Assembly (NCBI GenBank): GCA_025331435.1
Contig: JAIWNI010000113.1
Span: 24,842-88,841, forward strand
Reading direction: 5' to 3'
DNA from: Choanephora cucurbitarum
Lineage: Eukaryota; Mucoromycota; Mucoromycetes; Mucorales; Choanephoraceae
DNA length: 64,000 nt
Shown: piece after piece, positions 38,140-49,664 of the stretch
Position numbering within the stretch: the stretch's first letter is position 1
Layout of the letters: every line of letters starts with the position of its first letter
Program-made: the position numbers and the translations under genes
The notes under the pieces: generated by a model
Databases searched by the model: none
The model's input: only the letters and a program-made list of their open reading frames with translations
Told to the model about the DNA's origin: nothing

Positions 38140-40652
38140 ATTTCACTTTTGTTTATTTGTTCACTAATTTATTTATATTATTTTCATTCCCCCCCTCTTA
38201 TTGGATAAGATAACATTTGATTTCACACGATGTGAGTATTTCTTAAACAGGAAATAAATAAACACCGTGGGATAATCTAAATACAACCCCCCCCCCTTCT
38301 CTTTAATATATGATTATCTATTAGAATGAGGTCATATCAGATAACTATTTCACTTGGTTTTATTTTAAATTTAATTGTTGATTTAAGCTTTTTTTTTTTT
38401 TTATCATGTGTACCCTGGATACTGTACACACACACTTTTTTTTAGAAATCAAAGGATTTATAATCAGTTTGTATTGACAACTAATTTATCAGTGAAATTC
38501 ACTTTAGAATTTGATTATTTCGGGTTAGTGATGATAGAGCAGTTTAGTTTGATTTACTGTTTAAGCCAAAAGATTAAAAATAAAAAAACTGCCTTACATG
38601 GTTTATCCAGTTAGAAATGATCTTTTGAAAATAAGTACGCATTAGAGTGTATCTCTTATTATACTATTGAAGGATACAAAAGACTTTTTATGTTTTGAGG
38701 TATGGTGGCTCAAAGTGTAAGATATGAACAGAATAACCATAGTATCTCTGTTATCATGGAAAGAGGGTGGTATAGCAAGTTGTTTTTCATCACATCTTTA
38801 AAAGCTTCTTTCTAATGACGATTTACTCTCTCCCTCATGCTGTGAATAAATCATTCACATCACTGTCTAGCTATTTATGTTTAGCAATATGCCCCCCCCC
38901 CAACAACAATCTCGCTGGCATTGGCACTCATTTATCTGTCAATTTCAAACAAGGTTTAGAAATAGAGAGAGCCTTTTATTTAATACATGGATTGTATGTC
39001 AATATAAATGAAGTAGGGAGACATAACAGAGGACTTGTGACTTATCTGGAATATGTTGGATACTGTGTTTTACGATCTTTTAGCACCAAAAACATCGTCA
39101 GGACTGAACCCAGGAGGAAGATGATCAAAACTAGAATACGGTTCTTTATCAACAAAACTAGAATACGGTTCTTTTTTAACAAAACCGTGTTCAGGACGAT
39201 GATCAGGACGACGAACACCACCAGGACGACCATTATCAGGAGGAGTATTACTAACAAGAATTTTAGGGAACACTTCTAGATTTGGGAGCATCATCATCAT
39301 CATTAGTTAGAGAACCGATAGAATTTTTTCGAGAATTTCTGAGAGAATGAGCTCTTCTAGTTTTGAAATTAACATCAACATAAGCATTATTAGTAGTTAG
39401 AGAATCCATAGAGTTTTTTCGAGAATTTCTGAGAGGACGATCAAGACCGATACTTAGGTCATCATTAAGATTAGCAGGGATAGCAAAAAAAAAAAAAAAA
39501 GTGTCATTTTGAAATTAGAAAGTCTATTCCTTCAGCTGCTATCAAATGTGTCTACTTCTCATGAAAGGTTATTCTTTGCATTCTTACCGTATGTGCTATT
39601 GACAAGACAAACTACAAAGGCAAGTGTGATGAGAGCTGACTTCTTTTTTGAGTTATGATACGGGCTTCTTATTCAACCATGTTAAACAAGCCATGTCTAG
39701 CTGTCAGTTACAAAGTACAAAATAGCTTACAGTTGTAATCTCTCAAGACAAAGCTGACATTTGGTCATTCTTTTGTTTTGCTTCTCTCTCTCTCTCAAGT
39801 GACAACAAATCTGAGGATCAACCAGCCCTGATCTTCAAGGTGCTTTAGAGTACCCTTCCTTTCCCCTGCTTTGGACCTTAGAATTCACGCTTATTTGAGC
39901 TTTCATTGTCTTGCAGCCTTTTCAAGCATCCCTAGATAAACATGCGCCTTTACGATTTTACAAAACAAAAACGTTGGATTACCCACCCTTACAAAGGTCT
40001 GCTTTAGTTTGCGAAAGAAGATCAAGGATTAACCAAAAAATCCAAACAGACTCTATAGCCAATGGTAGTGCAATGGCATGAGCAGAATAACATATTGCGA
40101 TCAAATCTGAAGAAAGCCTACTCATATGCCAAAAGCTGAAAGAAGGAAAGATAACATCTCTTTAGAAGAAGAAGAAGAAGAAGAAAAGATTGTAACATGA
40201 TACAGCAGGGAGTGGCCGACAGATAGAAACTGTGCAAGCCAATGTTACATACACAAGCTACAAAGATGGCCAACATTGAAGCTGACAAAAGAGTCATTTC
40301 GGTCATCAATGTCAAAAAGGATGAATGAATAACCAAAGGAGTGAGTGGGAGACCAGATCCCAAAAAGGAAACTTGAGTGCATTGTCTTGTCAATTCGTAC
40401 AGCACTATGAATAATGCACTCTAGAGACAGTATTAGCAGGGGCATCATCTCTAACGGGCTGAATACACTTGAGTGCAAATCAAGGCTTTTGGTTTCAAGG
40501 TATATCATAAAGATCAAATTGAAGCTTATACATTTAAGCTTAGGACGAGTGATTAAAGTTCAAGGGCTAGACCTACTTTACAAAAAAAAAATTTTTTTTT
40601 TCTCTTACCAATTACGTTATTCTCTTTTTCTTACTTTTTTTTGATAACAAAA
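38140..40652. other. 2.5-kb spacer with a possible gene remnant
   Basis: Apart from the coding-like patch at 39070-39489 (listed separately) I find no supported gene. There are C-runs (38287-38297, 38892-38901), a 17-A run at 39486, and a GAA repeat at 40158-40183. The region upstream of 40653 is the ZC3H3 promoter. Confidence 0.4.
39070..39489 (-). pseudogene. Possible exon or gene remnant with Arg/Ser and Pro-rich repeats
   Basis: On the minus strand, 39489-39275 reads without stops and contains two copies of LRNSRKNS, each followed by a (M/I)(D/G)SLT segment. It then hits a stop (SRSVP*). In the next frame 39303-39070 reads on with NTPPDNGRPGGVRRPDHRPE and a doubled KEPYSSF unit, ending GAKRS*. 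The codon choice and repeats look coding, but there is no start, no clear intron, and a frameshift between the parts. It could be a decayed gene, a missed exon, or repeats alone. No family recognised. Confidence 0.3.
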
Positions 40653-42267
40653 ATGGCTACTGATCGAGAAATGCTTGAACGCATTGCTAAACTTAGCAGT
40701 GCTATAGAACAACAGAAAAATATGATTCACAGAGCTCCAGTTCGGCCCAGAGGAGGTCATGGTTTCATGCCTAGAGGAAGAGGCACTCATATGTCCTTAA
40801 ACAACACAACCTATTCAAGTCCCAACAAAACCTACGTCAACACCTCTTCTTATCCTCATCAGCCCAACAAGACCTATACATCCCCTTATGCTCGTTCCAT
40901 CAACAAGACCTACGTCAATACCTCACCCACCAGTCATGGTCACCGCAGTCTTGTCTTGAACAACACACCAGCACAACAGCCAGTCCCCAATAGTCATCAT
41001 CGTACTTGGACTCTAAATAACACAACGAAATCCAGTATTACTAAATCAGTGGACGTAGCTACAGGTCGAAAACAAGTTTCGATTGACGGTGTTGATTTTA
41101 TAGTCAAAGGTAAAAAACTGGTACGAAAGGATCTAGTGGATGCTAGCACAACACCTACTTCATTTATCAATGCACCTAAAGTACTGATTCGACGTACCAT
41201 TAAGAGGTAAAAAAAAAACAAGACAAAAAAAAAGAGAGAGAAGACTGACATAATATCATAGACAGAGAGACAAAAACAAGAACCTGGTCATTGGTAACCA
41301 TCCTTTAATGAAGCACACAGCTCGTAAACCAAGAGGTGGAGGCAATCTAGTATATACCCGTGAACCAGAAGGATACGTACGTCATGGTCCTTCTTCACTT
41401 GTCCTCAAAAAGACATTGAAGCCTAAAAAGAAGCGGGTCTGTGGATTCTTCACTCGATACGGTAAATGTCCAAATGCCACACGCTGCCCTTTTATCCATG
41501 ACCCCACTCGCCGTGCCATTTGTCCTCGCTGGCTAAAGGGTCAATGTACCAAACCCAACTGTCGTCTATCTCATATACCCAATGATCATATCATGCCTCA
41601 TTGTGTTCATTTCCAAAGAGGGAAATGTACCAGCAACAACTGTGTCTATCCTCATGTCCGTGTCAGTCCAGATGCACCTGTCTGTAGAGCATTTGCTACT
41701 GAAGGATATTGTGCTAAAGGGCTGGAGTGTGATGAAAAGCATCTTCATGTCTGTCCTGAGTTTGCCGAGACAGGTAAATGTTCTAATGCCAACTGTCGAT
41801 TACCCCATGTGGCCAAAAGTCAGAAGCAATCTGGTATTATCAAGTTGGGTAGTTGGATGAACCCACAGTATTTCTATGCTCAACAGGCTGCCAAGAAAGA
41901 AAAGCGATTGAGACAACAACAACAACAGTTGGAACAGCAACAACAACAACAACAGCAAAAGATACAACAGTTAGAAGGAGATCATCTTAGTAAAGAGGAA
42001 AAGAGAGAGAAAGAAGAACAAGATGGGTTTGTGAGGTTGTTTGATGATAGTGATGAAGATGATGGTTGGAGTCAATTTGAAAGAAACGAGCAAGATTCTG
42101 AAGATACAGGCTTATTGAGATTTAATGAGGCAGAAGAAGAAGAAGAAGAGAGTAGTGAGGAAGAAGAGGATCAATTTGAAGATGCATTAGATTCACCTGA
42201 TTTAAGTGATGAGGAAGTTTATGAAGAAGTGTCTGATGCAGAGGCTATGTCTGAAGATGATGAATAG
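40653..42267 (+). CDS. CCCH zinc-finger RNA-binding protein, ZC3H3-like
   Basis: Nuclear RNA-binding protein; ZC3H3 in animals acts in mRNA polyadenylation and export. ATG 40653 (MATDREMLERIAKLSSAIEQ). The N-terminal 190 residues carry Asn/Thr/Ser repeats (NKTYVNTS, LNNTTYSS, LVLNNT). One intron after RRTIKR joins to DKNKNLVIGNHPLMK. Five CCCH fingers follow: RVCGFFTRYGKC..CPFIH, ICPRWLKGQC..CRLSH, CVHFQRGKC..CVYPH, VCRAFATEGYC..C..KH and VCPEFAETGKC..CRLPH. This matches the five-finger block of ZC3H3, including CPFIHDP. After it are a Gln-rich coil and a long acidic tail of Glu/Asp/Ser. CPSF30/Yth1 also has five fingers, but the finger sequences fit ZC3H3 better. Confidence 0.85.
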
Positions 42268-42765
42268 AAAAGGTTTGTATATAACACTACTTTTCTTCTT
42301 TCTTTTTATTGTACAAGTGAAGTAATGCTATCTCTTCAAGCTCTATGCGTCTATGTTGCATTTATTAAAACAAGAAAGTGAGTAGAGCCATTGTTGTTGT
42401 GTGTGCGTGTGTGTGTATGTAAATTCCTTCTTTTTTTTTTTGATAGATACCAACACATAATAAAAATCATAAAGAAAAAAAAAATGAAAGCCCTTTTTTT
42501 TTTGTTTGCTTGGGTATAAAGTGAAAGTGATGCAATCTCTTACAAATTGGACTTTTTCACTACAGTTGATGAAATGTGAGGTTACACGTAAAGGGCAATG
42601 ATCAATGTTACACAATTTAAAGTGATAATAAAATGCAACTAAAGTGTTTATTTACATCATCTTAAGCGAGGTTTCATTTTATTTTATTCTCCCTTTTAAA
42701 ATCAAACTCGGGCAAACCCTAACATATCTTTTTTCTTTTTTTTTTCTTTATCTTTATTAATTAAC
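42268..42765. other. Spacer between ZC3H3 and hexokinase-like gene
   Basis: About 500 bp, with a (GT)n-like run near 42397-42419 and T/A homopolymers. It contains the hexokinase-like promoter. No gene. Confidence 0.35.
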
Positions 42766-44379
42766 ATGATTCCATCTACTTTAATTCATGATGAAGAAGT
42801 GAAAGAAGTTGCTATTCGTGACTTGGAAGCTCAATTTGATCTAAGTGCAGACCAATTAAAGGCATTAGCAAACACTCTGAAAGAATACATGGAAATTGGT
42901 CTTGAAAAATGCAATACAGAAAGTGAAATCCCTATGCTTCCTTCTTGGATCACTCGTCGACCTACAGGTCAAGAAAAGGGTGAATACATTGGCTTAGATT
43001 TGAGTGGTAAATTCAAGAGATCGAAAAGGATTCAGAGATTATTTAAAAAAAAAGTTTGACAGGTTCTTATGTACGTGTCTATCTTGTGACACTTCAAGGT
43101 CAAGGTCGTATCAAGACGCGTCAAGCGAAATATACAGTCAAGGAATATCTGAAACGAGGTGATATCAGTAAACTGATTGATTTCATGACCGAATGTGTCG
43201 ATAGTTTTCTGTCTCATGTCAATATGGGTGATGCTAAACAGCCTTTACCCTTGGGTCTCTGTATCTCTTTCCCATTGGTTCAGACGGCCATCAATAATGC
43301 TTATGTCTTGCGTTGGACAAAGGATTTCTCAATCACTGGTGGTGAAAAAAAGAACTTGGTCGATCTCTTACAAACCTCATTTCGTCGACGTGAGATCCCT
43401 GTGGTAATTAAAGCCGTTGTCAATGGTGCAGGTAATTGACTGATTTCAAATTGATATACAATCTATCTGATTTCATCTCTCTTTTTCTTTTAAAGCTGGC
43501 TGCCTTTTGGCTCATAGTTACCGTAGTTTGGATACACTATTAGCTTGTACAGTCAGTACAGGAACTAATGCAGGTAAGTTTAAAAAAAAATCACATTAAC
43601 AATAGATATTCATGTCTATCATTCTATAAGCCTATTGGGAAAAAGTAGAGACAGCACCTAAGCTTAAATCCAGATTGCATAATGGAGAACAAGAGATGAT
43701 TGTCAACACAGAATGGGGAAGCTTTGGTGACTCCAAGTCTGAGACAATCCCTCACACCTTTTATGATATTCGCGTCAACCGTCAATCTGTCAATCCAGGT
43801 GTTCATGTCTACGAAAAGATGTGCTCTGGTCTCTACCTAGGTGAAATTGTCCGACTGATCTTTGTTGACTTCCTTGATCGTCGTCTCTTGTTTGACGGTC
43901 AATACTCCAAGGAACTCAACACTCCTTATTTCTTTGAGACAGCCTACATGAGTGCTATCGAGACAGACAACTCTCATGAATTAGAAGAGACAAAGCATAT
44001 CATTGAGAACATCTTGAACCTGAAGAGTTCTACTCTGACAGACCGTAAGATGGTCAAGCGTATCTGTGAATTGGTTGGTAGACGCGCTGCTCGTCTGATT
44101 GCTGCTGGTATGAGTTCAATCATTCGTAAGCGTGATGGACTGGAAACTGGCTTGACTATCTCTGTTGAAGGTGTCATTTATGAACATTATGCTAATTTCC
44201 CTGATCGTGTCAATAAGGCACTTCAAGAGATTTATGGTGATCAATTTGAACGCATTAATATTGGTGTAAGTGAAACAAAGGATGATGATTGACTTATCTC
44301 ACATGTGCTATTTTAGATTGCTCGCGATGGTAATGGTATCGGTGCTGCTCTAGCTGCTATGTCTGTTGTTCATGCATAA
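42766..44379 (+). CDS. Hexokinase-like protein predicted to be catalytically inactive
   Basis: Full-length hexokinase fold, about 470 residues, starting MIPSTLIHDEEVKE, five exons. Family landmarks: GLDLSG/SYVRVYLVTLQG (phosphate 1), LCISFPLVQTAINNAYVLRW followed by TKDF, NTEWGSFGD, HVYEKMCSGLYLGEI, and RDGNGIGAALAAM (adenosine region). The catalytic block, usually NDTxGTL, reads VVNGAAGCLLA, so the base Asp is Gly (codon GGT at 43425-43427). LGGTN of the phosphate loop is LSGSY. The two glucose-binding Glu residues appear kept. Such changes are known in regulatory hexokinase homologues of filamentous fungi (HxkC/XprF). I infer a sensor or regulatory role, not glucose phosphorylation. No frameshift or stop suggests it is maintained. 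Confidence 0.88.
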
Positions 44380-44509
44380 ATATAGAAAAATAAACGTTAA
44401 TCAGACTGAGTTCTATCCCTAATTGAGTTTGTTTCTGTTCATCGTTTCTCTCTCTCTTTTAGAATAGCTCCGTATTTTTTTTTTCTTTTTCTTTCTTTCT
44501 TTACTTATT

Positions 44510-46333
44510 ATGCCTTATTCAACAGATGAACACGATCGACCCCATGTTGACTATACCGAATTTGAAATAGACGATTCACCTCATGAGCCTTTACTGACTT
44601 ATGCAGAAACCGAAAGTGATGAGGAATCACTATCGACCGAATACAAATTACCTTCTGATGGTGGTACAATATTTTCTAGTTTTGTAAGTTACAAGCAAAA
44701 GCAAATGAACAGTTTATCTGATTTTCTTGGGAGAAAGTTGAATATGGCCAACAGCATTATCGGAGCTGGAATCATAGGATTGCCGTTTGCATTTAAAGAA
44801 GCTGTAAGTGTCTTTGGTTATGTGAGGAGAGCCTCCCTTTTCATTTGAAAACCCGTATTCTACGTAGGGATTTTGGACAGGTGTTATACTGCTGGTTGTA
44901 CTTACAGTAGTGGTAGGTAAAGTGTGTTGAGAGTCAAAAAGAAGAGAGAGAGAGAGTGTGTGTATGTATTGAGTGATCGTGTTTATAGACTGGACAGTGA
45001 GGCTCTTGATTTTAAATGGCAAATTGGCAGGCAGATCAACGTATCAAGATTTAATGGAATTTGCCTTTGGTAGACCAGGATTGATCTGCATTTCTTTATT
45101 TCAATTTGCTTTTGCTTTTGGAGGTAAGTTTTAGTATCAATGGAGGTTATTAGGCCATCCTATCTGATTTTGCTCTTTCCCCCCCTTAAACAAAACAAGG
45201 TATGGCAGCCTATTGTGTCATTATAGGTAAAAGAAAACCATGTCAAAGACAATGAAGGTATTCAGCATGAATAAGGCACTTATATATCTTATGTGTATAG
45301 GTGATACTATACCCCATGTCATTCGATCTCTTTATCCCAAGATACATCAATTACCTGTTTTATGGATATTTGGTGACAGAGGACTGTGCATTTCCTTTTT
45401 CACCTTATTCGTGTCCTACCCACTCTCACTTTATCGAGATATTGCCAAATTAGCTAAAACAAGTGCACTTGCCTTAGTGGCTATCTTTATTATCATTGTG
45501 GCAGTAGCTATTGAGGGTCCTCAAACCTCGCTTGATCTTCGAGGTTCACCTGATGTCAGATGGAGTTTGGTAGGTGATGAGATATGTCAAGCTATTGCTG
45601 TCATCAGTTTTGGTAAGACCAATCATTTTTCATTTGCTTAAAACCACATGTTACTAAGAAGACAAAAAGCCTTTGTATGCCACCATAATAGCTTCTTGAT
45701 CTTTGGTTCATTGAAACAACCTTCATTAAATCGATTTGCTACTGTGACTCATTGGAGTATGGGCATTGCCTTCATTACCTGCTTTACTTTGGCTGTCTCT
45801 GGTTACCTGGTGTTCACAGACAACACAGTAGGCAACATTCTGAACAATTTCCCTTCAGACAATACGCTGATCAATGTGGCCAGATTGGCATTTGGTTTAA
45901 ACATGTTTACTACCATCCCCTTAGAGGCCTTTGTCTGTCGAGAAGTAAGTGATCATCAACAGTGCTATGTTTTTTTTTCTGATTTCATCAAAAGGTATTA
46001 GAGAACTTCTTCTGGCCATCCGCACCTTATCAAAAGACACGCCATTTCTTGATTACGACAGGCTTGATATTGACTAGTTTGACCATCTCCTTGTTGACAT
46101 GCAATCTAGGTATTGTATTAGAATTGACAGGTGGATTTTCAGCCATGGCCCTTGCCTTTGTCTTGCCTTCCCTTTGCTTTCTCAAGTTATCTACAGGATC
46201 CTTATGGGAACCAAGTAAATGGGCTCATTGGGCTTGTGTCTTGTTTGGTACGGTTGTTACCATCATCAGTACCTTCTATAGTCTTCAAAAAGTCTTTATG
46301 CCTTCTTCATCAGCTGCTATTAACTGTGATTAA
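44510..46333 (+). CDS. Vacuolar-type amino-acid transporter (Avt/SLC38-SLC36 family)
   Basis: Amino-acid/auxin permease family, likely moving neutral amino acids across the vacuole membrane. ATG 44510 (MPYSTDEHDRPHVDYTEFE) starts an acidic cytosolic tail. The first helix has the family motif MANSIIGAGIIGLPFAFKEA, split from GFWTGVILLVV by an intron. About 11 hydrophobic segments follow: for example ISLFQFAFAFGGMAAYCVII, CISFFTLFVSYPLSL, FVCHHNSFLIFGSL, VTHWSMGIAFITCFTLAVSG, and a C-terminal pair ending VFGTV-like. Roughly eight exons with short introns. Closest in style to the Avt5/6/7 and SLC38 branches; not the same branch as the Avt1-like gene at 53756. Substrate and direction cannot be told. 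Confidence 0.87.
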
Positions 46334-46546
46334 AAGAAAAGTTTCTCTTGTCCTATTGTTCTTTGCTTTATTTGTAGTATGTGAGATTAAGTCTAAAGAA
46401 AAAAAAGAGAGAGAAAGAACACTGTTGATCCTGTTTTTTTTCTGTATAGACAGAGAGAGTTCTCAAGATCTATCATTATTCTAATATCAGAGCCATGTAC
46501 CAAATAAATAAATAAAAATAAGAGATTGATCAAAGATAAACAGAAT
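46334..46546. terminator. Convergent 3' region of transporter and DSN1
   Basis: Some 210 bp between two convergent stop codons. AAATAAATAAATAAAAATAA at 46501-46520 can supply poly(A)-signal-like hexamers for the plus-strand gene. No gene. Confidence 0.4.
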
Positions 46547-47933
46547 TTATCCACGGCGTGCAATAAAACGAAGAATATCTGCCACTGTCTTATTTTCACT
46601 TTGTTTTCGTCTTTCTTCTGTATTCTCAAATGCACCCAACACTTGCTTATCCTGAATGATAGGAATATAACGCGATCGTTCTCTTTGTTCTTTGGCTAAA
46701 CGAGTCATCTCATGAGACACATCAGCGTCTGTCTCTGCCAAAAACTGATCTACTTGATTTAATGTCTGTCGAATATTGGCCACACCCAAATCCAATTCTT
46801 CTGTCATCTGTCTGAATGCATCTGACTCGAGAATAGACTTTTCCTTTTGTTTCTGCGAGAATTGACGGACAAATTCTCTTTGTTCTATATCCTCTAATTC
46901 CTCTGCAAATTGTTCGAAATCAAATGTGTTTAAATCAATCAGTTGATCTTCTTCAGGCTCAGCATCGTTCTGTTGATCAATGAGGGCAGCATGTTGTTCA
47001 TACAGTTGATCTGTATTCTCTTTCCATTCATCTATTTCATTCTGTAGCCTAGAAAAAAAAAAGAGTTAGATCCTTCTCTTCTTTCCCTTGTCCTTTCTAC
47101 TTTACAGTTGAACTGTTTGTTCTAATGTAGTCAACTTCTTTTCATTCTCTTGATTGATTGGATTAGGTCTTTCTTGAGAGTAATTTGAATTATCGGGTCG
47201 TTTATAGCCTGAGATCTCCACATCATCATCCATGATAGCTTTGATTGTCTTTTGCATCAGACTGTTCTTTATTGTATGGATCTCTAATTCCTCTCGGCTC
47301 ATATTGACAACTGGCTCAGATTGCTCTTCTCGGACAACCTTTTGACCAACCCAGATCAGCAATTGCTTCATCTTTTGTGCTCGTGTAAAGTTATGTGGTA
47401 GATATTTGTAATATTCTGAGAAAGGTGCGTCTTCGGGTGGTGCTAACACTATGATCATCTTACAGGTTTAAACAAAGAAAGAGATCATCTCTATCCTATG
47501 CTTACCTCGAAGGGGTACTGAACTTGCTTGAGATGAGTCTGACCAATCCACACTGGAATAATGAGATACTGAATCATCGACAGAAAGTGCTTGTCCTAAC
47601 TGAAATGAAAATGAATTCTTATAGAGGTGATTTTGATAGATTGGTTGTGAAGGTTCTATTGATGATTCTGGCTAATAGTTTATTTTTTTTAAGTAATCGT
47701 TATCATCATCTCTTTGTTCATTTATACAGATTTAGTTACCGATATATGAAATACTGAATGTTCTGGTGTTGTTGCAGGTATTGAATCTGTTAGATGTGTT
47801 GCTGGTATTGCTCTTCGTTTAAAGGCAATGCCTGTTTGAGAATCAACAATAAATGGTTGATTTGTAGAGTCTGTCACTAATACATTAAGGGGTAGAATCA
47901 AGTAAGTATCGTTTGCTTAGAATTCGTAGCAAA
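46547..47933 (-). CDS. DSN1: Kinetochore MIS12-complex subunit Dsn1/Mis13
   Basis: Structural kinetochore protein linking centromere chromatin to Ndc80. The central block FTRAQKMKQLLIWVGQKVV matches the Mis13/Dsn1 signature (R-x-R-Q-LL-x-W). Coiled coil follows (ENEKKLTTLEQTVQLQNEID and beyond), with an intron near 47050-47104. The C-terminus is TVADILRFIARRG. Upstream exons contain SVDDSVSHYSSVDWSDSSQ and TDSIPATTPEHSVF, Ser/Thr-rich like Dsn1 N-termini that are phosphorylated. The first exon is not certain: the frame opens after an AG at about 47933, and no good ATG is seen nearby, so the 5' end may lie further right (up to about 48030). Stop at 46547 is clear. Confidence 0.75.
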
Positions 47934-49261
47934 TCTTACTGTAGTTTTAGACAGTAAGCTAAACAAGAAAAAGCAGAGAGAAAGAAAAGGAATTAAAAAA
48001 AAAACATCACAACTTCTTGGTAACATAAATCAACCAAAAAGACACATTCAAATACCGCTACAGTTGCATTTTTTTCTCGACGCGTTCATTTGGCGCGTTT
48101 TACTTTGGAATAAAAAAGCTTTTCAAGTCTTCTCAGTAACACATGGATCTTTGCCTAACATCCTTTTTTTCATGAAAGAGAAAAGAAATACTCTTGAATT
48201 CTGCTAGAAAAAGAATGGACTTTCTTATATTCCAGTTGACAAATGAGGCGATCGTTATGGCATGGTTAAGATATTATTTATGAGAACATATTCTCATTCT
48301 ATGTGTTGAGTCATTCCCTTGACAGAGAACACATTGAGCAATGCAGGCATTTATTCCTGAATTGAACGTCAGTAATATTGCTGTTAGTAATGTACAATGA
48401 TATGTGAACAAGTATGGCTAGCTTTCCTTTGATCTTTAGGTTTATATTTCCTTTTCCTGTGTTGATGAGCCATCAAGTATCCTTTGTTTGAATGCGGTTA
48501 CCTCTCAAAATGTGTTATAGATAACAATAGATCAGCAGACAACTGACCATGTGTCTGTATGCCTACAAATCTTCCCTCTCTCTACCACTAATAAACTACA
48601 AGGGCAATCCTCCTTCAAATGCTAGAATTGATCCACAAACTTCTTTTTTCCTATTATTTATGACCAGCTATACGTTGCATTTTACAGAGCAACAAGCTCA
48701 AGATATTTTGCTTGGTTTGGAACAGCACAATTGTAACAAATCAATTGAAAACATAGTCTATCCAGGGTTCCTTTATGAATTTTTGCTTTTGTAACACACG
48801 CCATCTCACAGTTGAGTAACTCTTCATAACTTATATATATTGGTAAGTGGGTAGGTAGTTGAATCGCTCTCCGTTTTGAGAAGCAAAAGTGGCGATCCGT
48901 CTTTTTCTACAAAACTGAGCGAAAAAAAAAAGGCAAAACCCAAAAAGGAAACCCGAGTGGGTTACAATAGGCTTTCTTTCTTTTTGAGAGTATATGTTTT
49001 CACTCATATGAAAAGAAAAAGAGGCTCAAGTGGCATCCACAATTAGGTCTTCCATCTTAATCTTTTTTTTTTCTTGCTTGAAAAAAAACCCTTGAATCAA
49101 AATAAACAATCTGTATCTCTAAATAAAGAAGTTTCAGCCAGTTGAAACTAAGCTCAAGGTATACGCTATAAGAGATAACATCCTCCCCTTTCTTTTTTCT
49201 TATTGTTTGATGTTATTTTATACATATATGAAACATTGATTTACAGTTGAAACATTATAGC
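47934..49261. other. Spacer between DSN1 5' end and tandem zinc-finger gene
   Basis: About 1.3 kb. It holds the DSN1 promoter and possibly its first exon on the left, and the 3' flank of the zinc-finger gene on the right. A plus-strand ORF at 48549-48794 has no recognisable similarity and no promoter, and is not called. No other gene seen. Confidence 0.35.
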
Positions 49262-49594
49262 TTAATATAAAGTGTTCCATTCTGTCGTATGAACAAAGGC
49301 ACATCGAACACCATAAGAGCAGGTACCTTCCGTATGATATGTTCGACATATTTCTGTCTTGTATCGTATATGCCTTGACGTTGACCTTAGTTCGATTTGA
49401 CCATGAGCATATCGACATTTCTGACCATATCTTTTATTTTAAAAAAAAATAAGCATAAGTAAAATAGCCGAAAAAGAAAACAATAGAACTCAATGTCATT
49501 TCGTTACTTTGTTCTACCTGCAATAACCTAATTCTGACCAATTTCGACATGGTTCTGTCTTATAGAGTAATATTGATTTCCATTCAAAAGACAT
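49262..49594 (-). CDS. Minimal tandem CCCH zinc-finger protein (TTP/TIS11 family)
   Basis: Two exons join to about 81 residues from ATG 49594 ([16 protein letters not shown]). Exon 1 ends at GGTTATTGCAG before GTAGAAC; exon 2 starts after AAAATAAAAG. Finger 1 is [25 protein letters not shown]. Finger 2 is [15 protein letters not shown] followed by [10 protein letters not shown]. Both have Cx8Cx5Cx3H, each led by YKTE, with 18 residues between them. This is the exact TZF layout of tristetraprolin/TIS11/Cth2 proteins, which bind AU-rich elements in mRNA 3' UTRs and promote decay. What is odd is that almost nothing else is present: no N- or C-terminal effector region. Only 70 bp separate its ATG from the WDR83 stop. 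An upstream exon cannot be excluded. Confidence 0.78.
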
Positions 49595-49664
49595 TGGAAT
49601 ATAAAAAGAGGGAAAAAAAAAAGAAAAGTAAAGTTTAAAAAAGAAACGCGTTTTAATCGTTTTT

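Noticed and set aside
38815..39279. 154-residue plus-strand ORF after arginase
   Set aside because: Its second half is antisense to the coding-like repeats at 39070-39303, and its first half is low-complexity; no family.
40118..40405. Hydrophobic 95-residue minus-strand ORF with a run of leucines
   Set aside because: The Leu run comes from a GAA repeat on the plus strand; no domain, promoter or splice context.
48549..48794. 81-residue plus-strand ORF
   Set aside because: No recognised similarity and no core promoter or intron evidence.
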